Below the pieces are notes generated by a model, which was not told where the DNA came from, did no database searches, and saw only the letters and a list, made by a program, of their open reading frames with translations. Positions 36,017-45,826 of a stretch of DNA of 64,000 nt are shown piece after piece. The stretch lies in contig NC_014012.1 in the NCBI RefSeq assembly GCF_000091325.1, positions 434,001-498,000 of the forward strand. The letters run 5' to 3'. Positions within the stretch are counted from its first letter, which is position 1. Each line of letters begins with the position of its first letter. The DNA is from Shewanella violacea DSS12. Its GTDB lineage: Bacteria; Pseudomonadota; Gammaproteobacteria; Enterobacterales; Shewanellaceae. The translations under genes and the position numbers were made by a program.

Positions 36017-36100
36017 CCTCGCTTCCTCGCTTCCTCGCTTCCTCGTTTCCTCGTTTCCTCGTTTCTAGCTTCCAGCTTCCAGCTTCCAGCTTCCAGCTTC
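36017..36100. repeat. Simple tandem repeats after the hydrolase gene
   Basis: An 8-bp unit (CTCGCTTC, later CTCGTTTC) is repeated about six times (36017-36065). It is followed by the 7-bp unit AGCTTCC about five times (to 36100). Both lie in the convergent gap between the hydrolase and the DUF885 gene. Confidence 0.9.
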
Positions 36101-36161
36101 TGTGCTGGTAGGGATTAGGCTATACAGAATCATATACGTTCAGAATAAGGCGAGATTGAAA

Positions 36162-36193
36162 TATCCCTAGGCCTAAGGTTCGGCCTAGGGATA
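36162..36193 (-). terminator. Terminator after the DUF885 gene
   Basis: TATCCCTAGGCC and GGCCTAGGGATA form a 12-bp stem with an 8-base loop, just past the minus-strand stop at 36210. Confidence 0.75.
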
Positions 36194-36209
36194 GGGGCTA
36201 GGCTCTGGC

Positions 36210-38095
36210 CTATGTTTGTGCTTTTATCCATTGCTCGACATCAGCCTGAACCACAGACATAGGTCTGGCACCTGGCAGTAAGATGAGATCATGGAAGGCT
36301 CGGATATCAAACTGCTCTCCCAGAGCTTGCTGCGCCTTGGCTCTGAGCTCGACCAGCTTCAACATACCAAGCTTGTAGCCCAGGGCTTGACCCGGCCAGG
36401 CAATATAGCGGTCGATGGCTGAAGTGACCTCTTTCTGGGTCGAGCCTGTCGCCTCGGCAAAATATTCTATGGCGTGCTGGCGAGTCCACTTCTTATGGTG
36501 AAGTCCGGTATCCACCACGAGTCTCGCGGCGCGGTAAGCTTCGGCCTTGAGTCGACCTAAGTTGCCCCAAGGATCGTTTTCATACATGCCCATCTCCGAG
36601 GCTAGTAGCTCGGAATATAGGGCCCATCCTTCGATATAGGCATTGAATGAAGCGTTTTGACGCATCAGGCCTATATCTGTTTGCAGCATGTTGAGGGCTA
36701 TCTGGAAATGGTGCCCAGGAACAGCCTCATGGTAAGTGAGCGTCTTGAGGCTGTACTTAGAGATAGAGGTCATATCTTTAAGATTGATAAAGAAGACGCC
36801 GGGTCGACTAGCATCGAGCGCCGGTGGTATATAGGAACCTCCTGCCGCACCAGCTTGAGTTTCAATTGGCACACGCTTAACTATCACCTCTTGTGGCGGC
36901 AAAGTAGAGAATAGCTGGGGTGCCTTAGTCATCACCAGAGCGATATCTTTACTAAGATCCTTAGCAATTGTTGACGGCCTGCATCTGAATTCTGGTATAA
37001 AAAACGTGGTTCACTGCTGAGCTGTATCATGCGCTCACCAACACTTCCCTTGTCGTAACCATTAGCTTTTAAGATGCTGTCCATCTCGCTGGTGATGCGG
37101 TTAACTTCTTCGATACCTAACTGATGGATCTCATCCGCACTTAAATCAGAGTCAGCCAAATAGGTGATGTCATGTTGATAGAAAGACTCACCATTAGGTT
37201 GAGCCCAGATGCCTACATCAGTTGGTGCTTTTTGCTCTAAACTGGTCATGAGTAAGCTAACTTTACGATAAGCTGGATAGATTTTTTCACCGACTAGTTT
37301 AGTCGCTTGTGCAACTAAGTCTTGCCTGTGTTTATCATTTATCTTAGCTGTATTAGTGAGTTTTTCTTCGAAGCTTGTGACTAAGGCGTGTTCACTAGCA
37401 GGTTTTGCGACGAAATTAGCGAGATACTTGAGGGTGTTGGTAAATAGTGGCTTGGGAAGAATGACACCGTTAGTGGCGTCGGCTTCAACTTTAGCTTTTA
37501 CTTGTAGGGTCATTTCTGCCAAGGCGCTCAAGCGGCTTAGATAGTCTTGGGCATCGCTTAAATTTGAGATGGTCTGCTGATCGGTCAAAATAGCGGGTAT
37601 ATCGATCAGTGGACCACTAATTTGGTTGACTATGTAAGGTAAGTGACCGGCCCAGGTATCGATATAACCAGCGTTAAATGTCCTATCGCCGGCGTAGTAA
37701 CTAGCGATTACTTGGTTGACGACGACATGGCGTTTGTCATCATCCGATAAATTTGCGGTATCTATGCTGGCTAGCTCTGATGCCCAATGTTGCATCTTTT
37801 GCTGCAATGCCTGCATACCTGCTGGAGAGTAATCGGGCAGTCGCTGCTGAAAGTCTCCGCCAATGTCTGAACTGAGATTTAAAGAGGTGGCTAATGCCGG
37901 CTCAGCTTGGATGAAGTCTTGGGTGAACTGGGCCACCTTAAGGTCAATATTGGCGCGTTTGTTTATATCGACCTCAGGTGTTTTGACTAGCTTGTCGCTG
38001 GTTTTAATTGTATTTGGTGTAGCTTCAGTCTGATCATTAGTGCATCCAAACAGTGCCACTAGAACACTGAGACCGATAAGGCTTTTGGTAAACAT
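36210..38095 (-). pseudogene. DUF885 lipoprotein with a frameshift
   Basis: Two overlapping minus-strand frames make one DUF885 protein of about 625 residues. The front part (36932-38095, 387 residues) has lipobox LFGC (Cys18) and ends GRQQLLRILVKISLW at a premature stop. The rest continues in the next frame as DLSKDIALVMTKAPQLFS and contains the zinc-binding-like motif YHEAVPGHHFQ and SFNAYIEGWALYSE. The shift lies near 36965, where one A seems missing from CTAAGG. DUF885 proteins are putative periplasmic metallopeptidases. The gene may be truly inactivated, or the single-base run may be a sequencing error. Confidence 0.85.
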
Positions 38096-38284
38096 GGATT
38101 ATCCCTCTTTATCACGTTTTTTATATTTTTGTGAACTATACCCTGATTTGGTGGTAAGCGGCATAGCTTAAAAAATATAGTGCTATCCTTTTCTACAGCT
38201 AAGGGGAAATCTGGCGTTCTCAGGTATAATTTTCTGTTCGAATAAAGGCTTAGGTTGCAATTCGTGTGTGTGGGAGGCTGATAA

Positions 38285-38968
38285 GTGTTGAACAAGATCC
38301 AAGTTAAAATGACAAAGGATGGCTCACATACCCTGATGAGTTCACTGTTTGATGATAGTTATCATGCTCATAATGGTGCAATGAGTGAGTCCGAACATGT
38401 CTATATTCAGTCCGGGTTTGAGCAGCTAAAGCCTGAGTTTAAGGGAGTCAATATTTTAGAGTTAGGTTTTGGCTCTGGCATGAATGCCATCCTGACGCTG
38501 AAAAGTGCTTTGGCTAAGACAGGTAAACTAGTGCGACCTATCCGTTTTACCAGTATCGAGGCCTATCCCATACCCATGGAGATAGTGGCACAACTCAATT
38601 ATAAGGCCAGTTTCAGTCCTCAAATTGCCGAATTATTCGATAAACTACATCAAGCACCCTGGGATCGCGATGTGGAGCTAATCCCAGGTTTCGTGCTGCA
38701 TAAGGTCTATGGCAAGTTACAGGAGTTTCGAACGGGAGATGACAGTATCAATTTGGTTTTTTATGATGCCTTCACACCCAGTAAGCAGCCTGAACTTTGG
38801 CTACAAGATAACTTCGATCGCCTTATGCCCATGATGCAAGTGGGTGGCATGTTGGTGACCTACTGCGCTAATGGTCAATTTAAGCGAAACTTAAAAGCCG
38901 CTGGCTTCAAGGTTAAAGCCTACCCAGGGGTACTTGGCCGCCGGGAGATGACTCGCGCCTGGAAATAA
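38285..38968 (+). CDS. mnmD: tRNA 5-methylaminomethyl-2-thiouridine methyltransferase MnmD
   Basis: A 227-residue protein of the methyltransferase_30 group. It has ILELGFGSGMNAILTLKSAL (SAM motif I), FTSIEAYPIP, LVFYDAFTPSKQPELW and MLVTYCANGQFKRNLKAAGF. It covers only the methyltransferase half of the bifunctional MnmC enzyme, which completes mnm5s2U at the tRNA wobble position. The GTG at 38285 follows a GGGAGG ribosome site by about 8 bases. The last 35 or so codons belong to the downstream 160-bp duplication. A full-length MnmC may exist elsewhere in the genome. Confidence 0.85.
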   Translation: MLNKIQVKMTKDGSHTLMSSLFDDSYHAHNGAMSESEHVYIQSGFEQLKPEFKGVNILELGFGSGMNAILTLKSALAKTGKLVRPIRFTSIEAYPIPMEIVAQLNYKASFSPQIAELFDKLHQAPWDRDVELIPGFVLHKVYGKLQEFRTGDDSINLVFYDAFTPSKQPELWLQDNFDRLMPMMQVGGMLVTYCANGQFKRNLKAAGFKVKAYPGVLGRREMTRAWK

Positions 38969-39206
38969 CCTGCACATAGAAATCGTAACTTACAGCTTAA
39001 AGTGGAATATTGATGTGCTACTAGCAAATAATGGTCAATTTAAGCGAAACTTAAAAGCCGCAGGTTTCAAGGTCAAAGCCTACTCTGGCCATGTATTTAG
39101 TGATTAGGGCCGCCGGGAGATGACTCGCGCTGGGAGATGACCAACACATAGCAATCGTAACTTACAGCTTAAAGTGGAATATGGATGTGCTACTGGCAAA
39201 TAAGGG
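38861..39206. repeat. 160-bp tandem duplication of the mnmD 3' end
   Basis: ATGGTCAATTTAAGCGAAAC occurs at 38871 (inside mnmD) and 39031 (downstream). The second copy repeats the codons for NGQFKRNLKAAGFKVKAY, then drifts with small indels, and repeats the post-stop sequence ATCGTAACTTACAGCTTAAA. A third partial copy begins (GTGCTACTGGCAAATAA, to 39206). Only the first copy is part of a gene. Confidence 0.93.
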
Positions 39207-39370
39207 GCTGTTTACGCGATAAATGGTATCTAAATAGGCTCCAGCCTTATTAGTTTGTAACATTTGGTTAACTGAACTTTCTTTTTGTTTCAGAGTCGAT
39301 AGATTAAGCGCTTAAGTATTTAGGCTATTTATATGGATCGTGTTGGGATCTAAAATGGAGTTAGTTGTAG

Positions 39371-40960
39371 ATGGAAAAAATAATAAGCCGTTTCTTTCGT
39401 TTATCGGTGCTTGCTGCACTATCTGCCGTAGTAGTTCCTGTTATGGCTATGGCATCGTTTGGCGTGAATGCCGCTTCTCAAAATTCAGCTGTCACATTGG
39501 AGTCTCACAGCGTTGAAGTCAGTTTCAAGCTGACTCATCCCATATTGCCGGCCAATTTGTTATCGGCTAGTGGCAAGGAGTTAATCACCTTTGGCGTGGA
39601 TGATTTCCAGCAAAAGTGGTTGAGTGTTTTTACTTTCGATAAACTCAAGGGCAAGTATAGCGAGTCGTTAAAAGTTAAACTTCCCGATGAGCTTTCCAGC
39701 TTCGATTTGACCGGACGCGACAAGGATAATTCGTCGACTGATGCTAATACTAATGCTAATGAAATTCAGCAGTTGATGTTCTTATCGAGTAAGCATTTAA
39801 TTAGATTCGTTCCCAGTGATAAGTCAAACCCCTTCCAAATCGTAGCCGAAATTAGTTCCATGTCGCTCAAGCATAGACCCGACTATATCAGTGACAGTGA
39901 TTTTATTCGGGATCTCAATGGCGATGGTCTGGATGACATCATCATTAGCGACTTTGAACGGGTTGAGATTTTTATCGCACAGACCGACGGCAGTTATCAC
40001 AGGCAACAACTGCCGATTAAGCCTCAGATCAGACTCTATAACGATGGTGCCCACTACACTCACTCAGCAATCTATAGTGCCGATATTAATCTCGATGGTA
40101 AGCTGGATATCGTCAAGATAGGTGAGGGTGAGCTTGAGGTATATCGACAAGATGAGTCGGGGAATTTCGATCCGATTGCTAAATACAGCTCGGTTCGTCT
40201 GGCTATCAGTGGTCTGGATTGGTGGAACAAACGTGATGCTTTTGGTGAGCAGTTAGATCAGAGCGACTTGATTTACCGCAAGGTGGAGGAGCTCAAAGAT
40301 ATCAATAATGATGGCTTAGCCGATATGGTGGTGCGTTACACCAAGAGTTCAGGTGTGCTGGATAGGGTGAATGATTATGAGATCTATCTTGGTGAAAACA
40401 CCGAGGGGCAGCTGACATTTCCAAAGAAGCCTAATAGCGTGATTCGAGCCGATGGCACCTTAACCGACTTAGAGTTTATCGATATCGACGGCGATAATAA
40501 GGATGAGGTGCTGGTGGTGGGATTCGATATCGGCTTATCACAGATTATAGGCGCCTTGATCTCGGGCAGTATCGACCAGGACGTGTATCTGTTTAAGATG
40601 GATGGCAATAGCCAGTTTTCCGATGATGCCAATATCAGCAAAGAGGTGGAGTTAAGTTTCAGCCTCACTTCGGGTCAAAGTGGTACTCCTGTGGTCAAGC
40701 TAGCGGATATCAATGGTGATGGCTTGCAAGATCTGCTGCTGTCTGATGGTGATGATAGCTTGCAGATATTTCTGGGTAGCGACAGTGATAGTCTCTTCGT
40801 TAAACGTGGTGAAAAGATCTCAGTCCAGCTGCCTCAAGATGGCGGCATGGTGTCTAGCGAAGATCTCAATGGCGATGGTAAGGATGATCTATTGATCAAG
40901 TACGGTCAGCAAGATGCTGAGTCACTACAAACTAAGTTTAGGGTGATACTCTCAGGCTAG
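39371..40960 (+). CDS. Exported FG-GAP/VCBS repeat protein
   Basis: A 529-residue protein with a signal peptide (about 1-35, cleaving near VNAA). Calcium-binding DxNxDGxxD motifs recur along the chain: DLNGDGLDD (about 181), DINLDGKLD, DINNDGLADM, DIDGDNKDE, DINGDGLQDL and DLNGDGKDDL. They mark blades of an FG-GAP beta-propeller. Such proteins are periplasmic or surface-exposed and bind ligands or calcium; no enzymatic module is seen. It is followed by a two-component system encoded on the other strand. The function is unknown. Confidence 0.85.
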   Translation: MEKIISRFFRLSVLAALSAVVVPVMAMASFGVNAASQNSAVTLESHSVEVSFKLTHPILPANLLSASGKELITFGVDDFQQKWLSVFTFDKLKGKYSESLKVKLPDELSSFDLTGRDKDNSSTDANTNANEIQQLMFLSSKHLIRFVPSDKSNPFQIVAEISSMSLKHRPDYISDSDFIRDLNGDGLDDIIISDFERVEIFIAQTDGSYHRQQLPIKPQIRLYNDGAHYTHSAIYSADINLDGKLDIVKIGEGELEVYRQDESGNFDPIAKYSSVRLAISGLDWWNKRDAFGEQLDQSDLIYRKVEELKDINNDGLADMVVRYTKSSGVLDRVNDYEIYLGENTEGQLTFPKKPNSVIRADGTLTDLEFIDIDGDNKDEVLVVGFDIGLSQIIGALISGSIDQDVYLFKMDGNSQFSDDANISKEVELSFSLTSGQSGTPVVKLADINGDGLQDLLLSDGDDSLQIFLGSDSDSLFVKRGEKISVQLPQDGGMVSSEDLNGDGKDDLLIKYGQQDAESLQTKFRVILSG

Positions 40961-41005
40961 CCTATCAAAGGTTTTAACTCGATAAAATGGCTAGCTCAAG
41001 AGGGG

Positions 41006-42295
41006 TTAGCTAGATGATTCATCCTCATGGCAAGCAAAGTCTAATTGGGCAATACAACCAGAAAACTCACCTGCAGTTAAAGACAGCTGCCATCCATAGC
41101 GTTTACAGAGTGCATCTACGATCAAGAGGCCTAAACCGTGACCGTCCTTACTCTGTTCTGCATCATTCAATCCGCGGCCCTGATCCAGAACCTTGATACA
41201 AGTGTCCCAAATTTCCAAGGTGATGACCCCAGAGTCACTGGCATTGATGGCGTTCTGCAATAAGTTAATCAGTAACATTCTCAGTACGGGAGCACTCGGC
41301 TGAATCTCTGGTTCAGCAAATATCTTGAGTTCAACCTTGAGGTGCTTGTATTTAGCCAGAGGGGAGACCTCCTCTAAAATCAGCTTGATTTCGCTTTCAG
41401 TCAGTTTTCTACTGGAGGAGTTCTCTCTTGTCTGCTCTTGTTTGACTAGACTCAATAGGGCTTCAATAGTGTGTTGCATATTGGTCGCAGCCTTAGCAAT
41501 TCTATCTCTCTGTCGCAGTTGAAAGTCAGGCTCAGCACTCTTGTCGAGCAGCTTGGTGGCTCCTAGAATAACGGTTAAAGGCGTTCTTAATTCATGGCTG
41601 GCATATTTGGCGAATGACTGCTCTTGCTGTATCAGGAGTTCACTCTGGTTTCGATACTTATTGAGACTATTAGAGAGTTCGGTGAACTCTAATGCCGACC
41701 CTTCAGGCACGGAAAAGCTAGTTTTTCTTTGTGCGGATTTAAGTTGCTGACTGAGCTGATTGACTGGCTGAACTAAACGTTTCGATAACTTTGAAATGGC
41801 GAAATCGAATGCTAGGTACAGGAGTATCATGATGGCCAGTGAGGCAAAATTGATATATCGCCAATCATCAGAGCTGAGCTCGATCTTGTCGGCTGCCAGC
41901 GTTAAGAAGAGGGGGCTAGTTTCACCATCTAGGTCAAAGCTTGAGTAATGGAAGAAGAGGTCATGAGCTATGTCGTCGGTGACTTCATCATTGTAGCCTA
42001 CGGGATATAGTGTCAGTGGCAAGAATTTCTCGGGGAATGCCTCGGCTGAATCATAGGCCAAGATGTTAGGACCTATGATGAGAGGGGATCTAGCACCTTG
42101 CTGAAATTGGCTGATGGCATAATCCGCAGTCTGTTGTAAGACGCGCTTGTTTATCTCATCTTCGAGCCAATAGAGTCCCGCCTGGCTGAAAGCAAAAAAC
42201 AATATGCCAATAAGAAGAGCTATACCATTGAAGTATAAGCTTAATTTCTTGGTTAGGCTTTGGGCCGTAGAGTTACCTAATTTAGGGACTTTCAT
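41006..42295 (-). CDS. Sensor histidine kinase
   Basis: A 429-residue membrane kinase with an N-terminal helix (about 22-42), a periplasmic sensor region (about 43-140), a second helix (about 148-168) and a HAMP-like linker. The dimerisation domain carries the phospho-His in FAKYASHELRTPLT, and the HATPase domain has the N box LLINLLQNAINAS and the G box GHGLGLLIVDAL. The signal is unknown. It overlaps the response-regulator gene upstream by 14 bp, so they are translated together. Confidence 0.9.
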   Translation of the reverse strand: MKVPKLGNSTAQSLTKKLSLYFNGIALLIGILFFAFSQAGLYWLEDEINKRVLQQTADYAISQFQQGARSPLIIGPNILAYDSAEAFPEKFLPLTLYPVGYNDEVTDDIAHDLFFHYSSFDLDGETSPLFLTLAADKIELSSDDWRYINFASLAIMILLYLAFDFAISKLSKRLVQPVNQLSQQLKSAQRKTSFSVPEGSALEFTELSNSLNKYRNQSELLIQQEQSFAKYASHELRTPLTVILGATKLLDKSAEPDFQLRQRDRIAKAATNMQHTIEALLSLVKQEQTRENSSSRKLTESEIKLILEEVSPLAKYKHLKVELKIFAEPEIQPSAPVLRMLLINLLQNAINASDSGVITLEIWDTCIKVLDQGRGLNDAEQSKDGHGLGLLIVDALCKRYGWQLSLTAGEFSGCIAQLDFACHEDESSS

Positions 42296-42989
42296 TACTA
42301 TCGCTATCTAACGTTTGTTGTTGGAGTTTAAAGCCTATTTTGGGCACAGTGACCAATATCGACTCGGGAAATGGTTTATCTAATTGATTGCGAAGTTGGT
42401 ACATGTGGCTACGTAATATATCACTACCCGGTGGCATGTCTCCCCATACCTCCTCGATAAGCTCCTCACGTTTGACCACATGGGGGGCGCGTTTCATCAA
42501 TAGTTGCAATATTTGATAGCAAGTGGGGGTCAGAATAAGCTTAGTTCCGTTGCGATAAACCTGATGTTCCGCAGTATTTAATTCAAGGCAGGCGTATTTT
42601 AATGTTCCTAAAGCGACCTTACCTTGCTGTCGTTTTATTAATGCTGTGATGCGGGCATTGAGTACATCTAAGTCGAAAGGCTTGGCCAGATAGTCATCGG
42701 CCCCAGATTCGAAGCCGTTCAGTAGGTCTTGTTTATCATCGAGTGCGGTTAACATCAGGATAGGTGTGGTACAGCCTTGTTTCCTCAGTTCTTTAGCCAC
42801 ACTTAGGCCATCCATTTTAGGCAGCATTAGATCCAGTATGATGGCATCGAAATTTGACTCAAGAGCAAGCTTAAACCCAAGTTCGCCATTGGTAGCGAAG
42901 TCGACTTCAGTTCCTTGTACTTCAAAATAATCAGCAAGAATACCCGCGACATCTTGATTATCTTCAACGATTAAAAGTTTTGATCTCAC
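42282..42989 (-). CDS. OmpR-family response regulator
   Basis: A 235-residue regulator. The receiver domain (1-115) has phospho-acceptor Asp53 in IILDLMLPKMDGLSV and the acidic pair ED at residues 9-10. The winged-helix DNA-binding domain (about 130-225) contains LTPTCYQILQLLMKRAPHVV and SDILRSHMYQLRNQLDKPF. It pairs with the kinase encoded immediately downstream. Its targets are unknown; the exported FG-GAP gene next door is a possible one by position only. Confidence 0.92.
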   Translation of the reverse strand: MRSKLLIVEDNQDVAGILADYFEVQGTEVDFATNGELGFKLALESNFDAIILDLMLPKMDGLSVAKELRKQGCTTPILMLTALDDKQDLLNGFESGADDYLAKPFDLDVLNARITALIKRQQGKVALGTLKYACLELNTAEHQVYRNGTKLILTPTCYQILQLLMKRAPHVVKREELIEEVWGDMPPGSDILRSHMYQLRNQLDKPFPESILVTVPKIGFKLQQQTLDSDSNESP

Positions 42990-43239
42990 ACTAGCTCTCT
43001 TATTGATCTATTCTAATTTGAGGATTATCTCATTTAAATGTGTAAAAAATGTCGAGTTAGTAACCATTTACTGTATTAAGAATGGCTTTTACGCTGAACA
43101 GTGCACAATTAGCCTATGAACAATTGTTTATTCATAGAGAGTTTATATACTAAACGCCATTCAATTTACAAAGTGTAAGTTGTGTTTACCCTGTTTGATA
43201 TCTTGAGTATAAAATTATTAGGATATTCTGGAGTTTTGT

Positions 43240-43914
43240 GTGATTAAAAAAATGAATAAGTTAGTACTGAGTGTCGCTGTTCTTGCTACTAGTATCTTAG
43301 TTGCTGGCTGCCAGACAACGAATCCTTATACCAATGAAGGCCAAAATGCCAAGGCGACTAACGGTACTATTATCGGTGCAATTGCCGGGGCAGCAATCGG
43401 CGTAGCCTCTTCAAGTAAGAGTGATCGTGGCAAGGGGGCATTAATTGGTGCAGCATCGGGTGCAGCATTGGGTGGTGGCATAGGATATTACATGGATGTC
43501 CAAGAAGCTGAGCTGCGTAAACAGTTGCGATCAACTGGTGTCAGCGTGACTCGAAGTGGTGACAATATCGTGTTGAATATGCCTAACGAAGTCACCTTCG
43601 GTGTCGATGAAGTTCATCTAAATCCTGGGGCTAAAAACGTGCTTAATAGCGTGGCCTTAGTCGCTAAAGAGTATGATAATACTCAAATCAATATATTGGG
43701 TTATACGGATAGTTCAGGATCTGAGTCATATAACCTTCGTCTGTCTAAAGTTCGCGCTGTTGAAGTAGCTGACTACCTTATCTCTCAAAAAGTTGAATAT
43801 GCCAGAGTCAGATCTGAAGGTATCGGCGAGGCTAGACCCATAGCCAGTAATAGCACAGCCCAAGGTCGGACACAGAATCGACGTGTCGAGATTATTCTGA
43901 GCCCATTGCGTTAA
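43240..43914 (+). CDS. OmpA-domain outer-membrane lipoprotein (YiaD-like)
   Basis: A 224-residue protein starting at GTG 43240 (TGGAG about 6 bases upstream), with lipobox VAGC (Cys24). A glycine-zipper segment follows (IIGAIAGAAIGVASS, ALIGAASGAALGGGIGYYMD, about 47-90). The C-terminal OmpA peptidoglycan-binding domain (about 110-222) has ILGYTDSSGSESYNLRLSKV and GRTQNRRVEI. It should tether the outer membrane to the cell wall, as YiaD does. It is monocistronic with a terminator. Confidence 0.9.
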   Translation: MIKKMNKLVLSVAVLATSILVAGCQTTNPYTNEGQNAKATNGTIIGAIAGAAIGVASSSKSDRGKGALIGAASGAALGGGIGYYMDVQEAELRKQLRSTGVSVTRSGDNIVLNMPNEVTFGVDEVHLNPGAKNVLNSVALVAKEYDNTQINILGYTDSSGSESYNLRLSKVRAVEVADYLISQKVEYARVRSEGIGEARPIASNSTAQGRTQNRRVEIILSPLR

Positions 43915-43943
43915 GAGCTAAAGGCAAGAATCGAATTGATATC

Positions 43944-43975
43944 AAAAATGGCTTACATATGTAGGCCATTTTTTG
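43944..43975 (+). terminator. Terminator after the OmpA lipoprotein gene
   Basis: AAAAATGGC and GCCATTTTTT pair around an ACATATGT-rich loop, ending in six Ts, about 30 bp past the stop. Confidence 0.85.
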
Positions 43976-44078
43976 TTTAGGCAGATAATTTATGGTGCTG
44001 ACTAATGCGTTATCTCAATATGGTACCTAGGATTATTGAGATAAGCTTAGGTTAAGAGCCTTGAAGAGTGCTCAGTGA

Positions 44079-45440
44079 TCACAGCAGGAAGAAGGTGGCT
44101 AGCCCGAGGAAGGCAAACAAGCCAATCACATCCGTGACTGTGGTTAATACCATGCCACCGGCTAGGGCCGGGTCGATATTCATTTTTTTAAGCAGTAAGG
44201 GAATACAGGCACCGGCAAAACCCGCCACCGTCATATTAATTAGCATGGCTCCGCCTATGAGTGCACCTAATGCCACATCTCCTTTCCAGAGCCATACGGC
44301 CACAAATACCAGTACAGACCATAACAGGCCATTGAGGAAGCCGATTGCCAGCTCCTTGCCTATGAGCCAGCGAGAGTTACTCTGTCCTATCTGACCCAGT
44401 GCTATGCCTCGAATCACCAGAGCTAAGGTCTGATTGCCAGCGACGCCTCCCATACTGGGTACTATGGTCATTAGAATCGCTATGGTGGCGAATTGTTCCA
44501 GTGTACCTTCAAACATATTAGTGACAGATGCAGCTAAGAGGGCGGCAAATAAGTTGATGGTCAGCCATAGAGAACGTTGTAAGGTACTCTTCAACACAGG
44601 GCCAAAGGTATCGCTATCATCATCCATTCCCGCCATGCCCATCATGGAGTGCTCTGCATCTTCTCTGATGATATCGACAACATCATCTATGGTGATTCTG
44701 CCTAGTAGCTGATTATCTTTGCCGATCACAGGTGCCGAGATCCAATCGTGGCGCTCAAATAATTGCGCGACTTCGCTGTCATTCATGCCAACAGGTATGC
44801 CCTCTAGATCCGAGGCCATAATGTCTCTGACCGATGCGTCCGGGTTACAGGTGAGTAGATCTGAAATTCTGACACCGCCGAGTAAATTGTCATGCTTATC
44901 GACAACATAGAGGGTATCAGTCGCTTCCGGTAGCTCTCCGCGAATTCTAAGATAACGCAGTATTACATCTATGTTGACGTCTGGGCGCAAGGTGACTGTA
45001 TCAGTATTCATTATGCTGCCAGCCGTGTCGTCAGGGTAGGATAGAGCCTGCTCGACTCTGGTTCTATCTTGACTGCTCATGGACTGGAGTACTTTATTGA
45101 AGACACTGTCCGGTAAGCTACGCAGAATATAAGCGAGATCGTCGGTATCCATTCCTGCAGCGGCTTTGGCCACTCGTTCGGGTGTCATCTGCTTGATGAG
45201 GTTATCTTTTAGCTCCTCACCTAATTCATCTAAGATCTCGCCGGTATGATCCAGATCGATAAGTTGCCACAACACCTGACGCGTTCTTGGAGGGGAGGAT
45301 TCTAAAATAAAAGCAACATCAGATGCCGCCATATCATGGAGCATGTTTCTGACATGGACGAACATACCACTACCAAGGGCTTGGGTGAGCCGATTTAGAC
45401 GTTGATCTGTTGTTTCGCTGTCTAGTACTTCTCTCGGCAT
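44079..45440 (-). CDS. mgtE: Magnesium transporter MgtE
   Basis: A 453-residue protein with the MgtE N-terminal superhelical domain (about 30-130), two CBS domains (about 135-255, including SIMNTDTVTLRPD and IRISDLL-like VRISDLLTCNPD) and five C-terminal membrane helices (about 285-453). The helices contain MTIVPSMGGVAGNQTLALVI, the conserved pore region. It lets Mg2+ enter the cell and is closed by Mg2+ binding to the cytoplasmic domains. It is downstream of the rpoN-ptsO block on the same strand, as in other Shewanella. Confidence 0.95.
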   Translation of the reverse strand: MPREVLDSETTDQRLNRLTQALGSGMFVHVRNMLHDMAASDVAFILESSPPRTRQVLWQLIDLDHTGEILDELGEELKDNLIKQMTPERVAKAAAGMDTDDLAYILRSLPDSVFNKVLQSMSSQDRTRVEQALSYPDDTAGSIMNTDTVTLRPDVNIDVILRYLRIRGELPEATDTLYVVDKHDNLLGGVRISDLLTCNPDASVRDIMASDLEGIPVGMNDSEVAQLFERHDWISAPVIGKDNQLLGRITIDDVVDIIREDAEHSMMGMAGMDDDSDTFGPVLKSTLQRSLWLTINLFAALLAASVTNMFEGTLEQFATIAILMTIVPSMGGVAGNQTLALVIRGIALGQIGQSNSRWLIGKELAIGFLNGLLWSVLVFVAVWLWKGDVALGALIGGAMLINMTVAGFAGACIPLLLKKMNIDPALAGGMVLTTVTDVIGLFAFLGLATFFLL

Positions 45441-45550
45441 AGTTGACCCTCCTTTGGTGGTGAATTGATAATTTGATTTAGACTAGGGTTAACTAGCTAA
45501 TGGATAAAAAGAAAGGGCGATTATAGCGTGAATTGATTAAAAGATTAGAG

Positions 45551-45826
45551 TTAACTCGCTTCATCGAATTTGGCATCGACCAGGGCACATATTGCATCGA
45601 GTGCGGCATCGGCATCCTGACCCTTACCGAGTAGAGTGATGGTTTTCCCCATGCCAGTCTCTAGCATCAACAGGCCTAATACGCTGGCAGCTGAGGCTTT
45701 TTTCTCTCCCTGCACTATGGTTATCTCGGCGTCAAATTCCGAAGCCAAGATGGCGAGTTTAGTCGCAGCTCGGGCATGGAGGCCGAGTTTATTGCATATG
45801 GTGACCTGACGTTCTAATTTAGTCAT
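45551..45826 (-). CDS. ptsO: Nitrogen PTS phosphocarrier NPr
   Basis: A 91-residue HPr-like protein with phospho-acceptor His17 in [14 protein letters not shown] and the regulatory-site region around [13 protein letters not shown]. It passes phosphate from the Ntr enzyme I (PtsP) to PtsN. Its start overlaps the end of rapZ by 8 bp, so it is the last gene of the ptsN-rapZ-ptsO series. Confidence 0.93.
   Translation of the reverse strand: MTKLERQVTICNKLGLHARAATKLAILASEFDAEITIVQGEKKASAASVLGLLMLETGMGKTITLLGKGQDADAALDAICALVDAKFDEAS

Noticed and set aside
36307..36489. Alternative frame in the DUF885 gene
   Set aside because: The correct frame in this stretch carries DUF885 motifs; this one is a shadow.
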